Source of the DNA: an uncultured Saprospiraceae bacterium
Lineage (GTDB): Bacteria; Bacteroidota; Bacteroidia; Chitinophagales; Saprospiraceae
Length of the DNA stretch: 16,571 nt
Assembly (NCBI GenBank): GCA_938039305.1
Contig: CALHUZ010000501.1
Location: 1 to 16,571 of the forward strand
Reading direction: 5' to 3'
How positions within the stretch are numbered: the stretch's first letter is position 1; each line of letters begins with the position of its first letter. Below are positions 13,960 to 16,571 of the stretch, in pieces. The translations under genes were made by a program, and so were the position numbers. The notes beneath the pieces are model-generated. The model saw nothing but the letters and a program-made list of their open reading frames with translations. It ran no database searches and had not been told where the DNA came from.

Positions 13960-14361
13960 ATGGCATTAACAGATCCAATAGCGGATTATCTAACCAGAAT
14001 AAGAAATGCTCAAAAAGCTGGGCATAGAGTGGTTGAGATTCCTTCATCGCGAATGAAGAGAAGTGTAACGGAGATATTATACAAGCAGGGGTATATCTTG
14101 AAGTATAAGTTTGAGGATGAAGGTCCTCAAGGCAGCATCAAGATAGCTTTGAAGTATGATCCTCTGACTAAAGAACCAGTAATAAGAAAATTAGGAAGAA
14201 TAAGTAAGCCAGGTTTACGTAAGTATTCATCAGCTACTGATATTCCTAGAATTATCAATGGTCTTGGAATTGCAATTGTTTCTACTTCAAAAGGTCTTAT
14301 GACTGGGAAGCAAGCAGGTCGTGAGAACGTTGGAGGAGAAGTTATTTGTTACGTCTACTAA
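13960..14361 (+). CDS. rpsH: 30S ribosomal protein S8
   Basis: S8 binds helix 21 of 16S rRNA and organises the platform of the small subunit. The 133 residues begin MALTDPIADYLTRIRNAQKA, with VIRKLGRISKPGLRKYSSAT in the middle (about 74-93) and the conserved end TGKQAGRENVGGEVICYVY. Length is close to E. coli's 130. In E. coli, S8 is the translational repressor of the spc genes by binding near rplE. It is followed nine bases later by rplF. Confidence 0.99.
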   Translation: MALTDPIADYLTRIRNAQKAGHRVVEIPSSRMKRSVTEILYKQGYILKYKFEDEGPQGSIKIALKYDPLTKEPVIRKLGRISKPGLRKYSSATDIPRIINGLGIAIVSTSKGLMTGKQAGRENVGGEVICYVY

Positions 14362-14370
14362 TAGATAGTT

Positions 14371-14925
14371 ATGTCAAGAATAGGTAAAGCACCCATAACA
14401 ATAGCCCAAGGGGTAACAGTTGATATTGACAAGCTCAATACGGTAACTGTTAAAGGGCCGAAAGGAGAACTTAGCGAGAATATAGATGCTGATATGATCC
14501 TTAATATAGAGGACGGTGTTCTCACAGTGGCACGTCCTACTGAGCAGAAGAGACACAAGTCTTTACACGGTTTGAGTAGGTCATTGATCAACAATATGAT
14601 CGTTGGTGTATCAGACGGATATAAGAAGGAACTTGAACTGCACGGTGTAGGTTATAGAGTAGCGAATACAGGTAATCTTATAGAGTTGACTCTAGGGTAT
14701 TCTCACCCTATCTACTTTATGGTTCCTGGTGAGTTAAGTGTAGTTACGGCTATGGAGAAAGGAAAGAGTCCATCTATCGTTCTTGAGGGAATCGATAAAC
14801 AATTGATTGGACAGGTAGCAGCTAAGTTGAAAGCATTCCGTAAGTCGGAACCTTACAAAGGAAAGGGTATCAGATTCAAGGGAGAAGTAATTAGAAGAAA
14901 GGCAGGTAAGACCGCTGCAAAGTAA
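14371..14925 (+). CDS. rplF: 50S ribosomal protein L6
   Basis: L6 lies at the base of the L7/L12 stalk near the sarcin-ricin loop and the factor-binding site. The 184 residues comprise two similar domains: MSRIGKAPITIAQGVTVDID with VKGPKGEL in the first, and the second with LHGVGYRV (about 89-96), then SEPYKGKGIRFKGEVIRRKA near the end, the L6 signature. Length is normal. It is separated by four bases from rplR. Confidence 0.99.
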   Translation: MSRIGKAPITIAQGVTVDIDKLNTVTVKGPKGELSENIDADMILNIEDGVLTVARPTEQKRHKSLHGLSRSLINNMIVGVSDGYKKELELHGVGYRVANTGNLIELTLGYSHPIYFMVPGELSVVTAMEKGKSPSIVLEGIDKQLIGQVAAKLKAFRKSEPYKGKGIRFKGEVIRRKAGKTAAK

Positions 14926-14929
14926 TAGT

Positions 14930-15271
14930 ATGAAAGCTAAATTAACATCAAGGCAAAAAATTCGCCTTCGTTTAAAGAAGAAGATTCGAGGGACATCAGC
15001 GAGACCAAGGTTGAGCGTATTTCGTAGCAACAAAGGCATATACTGCCAGTTGATTGACGACGTAGCAGGTCAAACGTTAGCATCGTCTTCATCTAAAGGA
15101 AGACCTGATGGAAAGAAGATAGACATCGCCAAGTCAGTTGGTGTAGATATCGCTGATAAAGCAAAGGCTCTTAATGTCGAAACAGTTGTGTTTGACAGGG
15201 CAGGGTATTTATATCATGGCAGAGTTAAGGCCTTGGCTGATGGTGCACGTGAGGGTGGCCTTCAATTTTAA
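14930..15271 (+). CDS. rplR: 50S ribosomal protein L18
   Basis: L18 binds 5S rRNA together with L5 and attaches it to the large subunit. The 113 residues have the basic N-terminal segment (SRQKIRLRLKKKIRGTSARP, 7-26) used to bind 5S rRNA, followed by RLSVFRSNKGIYCQLIDD and the C-terminal VVFDRAGYLYHGRVKALADG, then AREGGLQF. The family is usually about 115-120 residues. The gap to rpsE is 12 bases and is purine-rich (AAGAAAGAGAAG), which is only weakly Shine-Dalgarno-like. Confidence 0.98.
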   Translation: MKAKLTSRQKIRLRLKKKIRGTSARPRLSVFRSNKGIYCQLIDDVAGQTLASSSSKGRPDGKKIDIAKSVGVDIADKAKALNVETVVFDRAGYLYHGRVKALADGAREGGLQF

Positions 15272-15283
15272 AAGAAAGAGAAG

Positions 15284-15808
15284 ATGGCAAAGCATATAAA
15301 TAAAGGTAAGAAGGTTAATCCTGGAGAAGCAGAGCTTAAAGACAAGCTTGTTAACTTAAACAGGGTAGCTAAGGTTACTAAAGGTGGACGTACTTTTAGC
15401 TTTTCAGCAGTTGTTGTTGTTGGAGATGGTAATGGGAGAGTAGGACATGGTCTTGGTAAAGCAAGAGATGTTGCAGAATGTATTGCTAAGGCAGTAGATG
15501 ATGCAAAAAAGAATGTCATCAAGTTCCCAATTATCAATGGAACGATACCACACGAGCAGAAAGGAAAGTACGGTGCAGGAAAAATCTTGATCAAGCCAGC
15601 ATCAGATGGTACAGGTTTGATCGCAGGTGGAGCTATGAGAGCTGTACTTGAGATCGGTGGATTGCACAACTGCTTAGCTAAGTCTCAAGGATCTTCTAAT
15701 CCGCATAACGTTATCAAGGCAACTATCGACGCATTGAAGAAATTAAGAAGCCCTAAGGATGTAGCGAGGGAAAGAGGGATTTCATTAGAGAAACTTTTTG
15801 AAGGATAA
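15284..15808 (+). CDS. rpsE: 30S ribosomal protein S5
   Basis: S5 contributes to translational accuracy and, with S3 and S4, forms the mRNA entry tunnel. The 174 residues include the double-stranded-RNA-binding-like N-terminal domain (KLVNLNRVAKVTKGGRTFSF, 21-40, then VVVGDGNGRVGHGLGKA) and the C-terminal domain with GTGLIAGGAMRAVLEIGG and the SQGSSNPHNVIKATIDAL segment. The loop near VTKGGRTF is the place of spectinomycin-resistance changes in E. coli and looks wild-type. rpmD follows after three bases. Confidence 0.99.
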   Translation: MAKHINKGKKVNPGEAELKDKLVNLNRVAKVTKGGRTFSFSAVVVVGDGNGRVGHGLGKARDVAECIAKAVDDAKKNVIKFPIINGTIPHEQKGKYGAGKILIKPASDGTGLIAGGAMRAVLEIGGLHNCLAKSQGSSNPHNVIKATIDALKKLRSPKDVARERGISLEKLFEG

Positions 15809-15811
15809 ATT

Positions 15812-15991
15812 ATGGCGAAGTTGAAATTAACATTGGTTAGAAGCGTGATAGGCAAGCCTAAGAAGCAGAAAGCTACTATCGCAGCACTTGGTCTCAGAAA
15901 GATGAATCACTCTGTTGAGAAGGAGGTCAGTCCACAAGTACAGGGCATGATCAATAAGGTTAAACATTTATTGACAATAGAAGAAGTATAG
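15812..15991 (+). CDS. rpmD: 50S ribosomal protein L30
   Basis: L30 is a small large-subunit protein of ferredoxin-like fold. Translating from the ATG at 15812 gives 59 residues ending at TAG 15989-15991. The protein begins MAKLKLTLVRSVIGKPKKQK and has the typical ATIAALGLRKMNHSV segment (21-35), in which the GLRKMNHSV motif is diagnostic. The length matches E. coli's 59. It occupies the invariant position between rpsE (three bases upstream) and rplO (five bases downstream). It is short enough to be missed by length-filtered gene finding. Confidence 0.98.
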   Translation: MAKLKLTLVRSVIGKPKKQKATIAALGLRKMNHSVEKEVSPQVQGMINKVKHLLTIEEV

Positions 15992-15996
15992 ACCAG

Positions 15997-16443
15997 ATGG
16001 AATTACATGGTTTAAAGCCTGCTAAAGGTTCAGTTAAGAATAGAAAGCGTATAGCTCGAGGACAAGGTTCTGGAAGAGGTGGTACTTCTACAAGAGGTCA
16101 CAAAGGAGCGAAGTCAAGATCTGGATATTCTAATAAGCGTAACTTTGAAGGTGGTCAGATGCCACTACAGATGCGTCTACCGAAAAGAGGGTTTAAGAGT
16201 CCGAACAGAGTAGAATACGTAGCGCTTAATGTAAGTAGAATAGAAGCTATTGCAGCGAAGTTTAGTATTTCTGAGGTAAGTCCGGATGTACTATATAAGT
16301 TAGGCATCACGAAGAAGAATGATGTGGTCAAAGTTCTTGGGAACGGAGATATTTCTTCTAAGGTTACAGTTAAAGCACATGCCTACTCAGCAAGTGCTAT
16401 TCAAAAGATAGAGGCTCAAGGGGGAACTGCAGAAAAACTCTAA
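15997..16443 (+). CDS. rplO: 50S ribosomal protein L15
   Basis: L15 binds 23S rRNA late in assembly. Its extended basic N-terminal arm reaches into the subunit core. The 148 residues start MELHGLKPAKGSVKNRKRIA, followed by the glycine- and arginine-rich arm RGQGSGRGGTSTRGHKGAKS (21-40) and EGGQMPLQMRLPKRGFKS (51-68), a family signature. The C-terminal globular domain ends AIQKIEAQGGTAEKL. Nine bases separate it from secY, the conserved neighbour at the end of the spc operon. Confidence 0.98.
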   Translation: MELHGLKPAKGSVKNRKRIARGQGSGRGGTSTRGHKGAKSRSGYSNKRNFEGGQMPLQMRLPKRGFKSPNRVEYVALNVSRIEAIAAKFSISEVSPDVLYKLGITKKNDVVKVLGNGDISSKVTVKAHAYSASAIQKIEAQGGTAEKL

Positions 16444-16452
16444 AGCAAGCTG

Positions 16453-16571
16453 ATGAATAAATTTTTAGAAACCGTCAAGAATATCTGGAAGATAAAAGAG
16501 CTTAGAAATAAGATTCTTTTTACTCTTGCCATTTTAGCTATATATAGATTAGGATCGTTTATTCCAATTCC
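16453..16571 (+). CDS. secY: Protein translocase subunit SecY (5' end, truncated by window edge)
   Basis: SecY forms the protein-conducting channel in the inner membrane with SecE and SecG. Only 39 full codons are present. They read MNKFLETVKNIWKIKELRNK followed by the start of the first membrane helix (ILFTLAILAIYRLGSFIPI). The IWKIKELRNKILFT and YRLGSFIPIP parts are characteristic of SecY N-termini, and the place after rplO is the standard one. The gene runs off the right edge. The ATG at 16453 is the only suitable start. Confidence 0.96.
   Translation, partial: MNKFLETVKNIWKIKELRNKILFTLAILAIYRLGSFIPI

Overview
The window is a conserved chromosomal segment from a bacterium that looks like a member of the phylum Bacteroidota, possibly the Saprospiria or a neighbouring class. 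The evidence is the two good promoter candidates, which fit the Bacteroidota pattern TTG/TTTG-N19-20-TAnnTTTG rather than the E. coli one, the near absence of Shine-Dalgarno sequences before genes that must be strongly translated, the lack of tuf between fusA and rpsJ, and the protein character (for example HPMGGG in L2 and a zinc-free S14). The class-level guess is weak. Every gene I can support is on the + strand. DNA is AT-rich with no sign of mobile elements, CRISPR, tRNA or rRNA.

Region 1 (1-3766) is a lipid or acyl-CoA catabolic group: the 3' end of an acyl-CoA carboxylase carboxyltransferase, then two acyl-CoA dehydrogenases. The second dehydrogenase carries a C-terminal SCP2 sterol/lipid-carrier domain, an uncommon fusion and the most distinctive protein here. 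The three genes could act in one degradation route, but the substrate cannot be read from the sequence.

Region 2 (3767-4104) is a 338-base non-coding stretch. Its right end holds a promoter for the str operon and a cluster of alternating TTACA/TGTAA half-sites.

Region 3 (4105-7141) is the str operon: rpsL, rpsG, fusA. Region 4 (7142-16571) is the joined S10, spc and start of the alpha-type cluster in the standard order: rpsJ, rplC, rplD, rplW, rplB, rpsS, rplV, rpsC, rplP, rpmC, rpsQ, rplN, rplX, rplE, rpsN, rpsH, rplF, rplR, rpsE, rpmD, rplO and the beginning of secY. A second promoter lies between fusA and rpsJ. Gaps inside the cluster are mostly 1-13 bases, with two TAATG overlaps, so it is probably one long transcription unit. 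The largest gap inside it, rpsJ-rplC (75 bases), contains two clear hairpins and is a candidate ribosomal-protein leader or translation-control site.

Most of the window is ordinary housekeeping sequence. I do not see a new defence, mobile or biosynthetic system. The points worth a second look are the dehydrogenase-SCP2 fusion, the rpsJ-rplC hairpins, the hairpin overlapping the rpsJ promoter, the repeat cluster before rpsL, and the start codon of rplP at the centre of a perfect palindrome.
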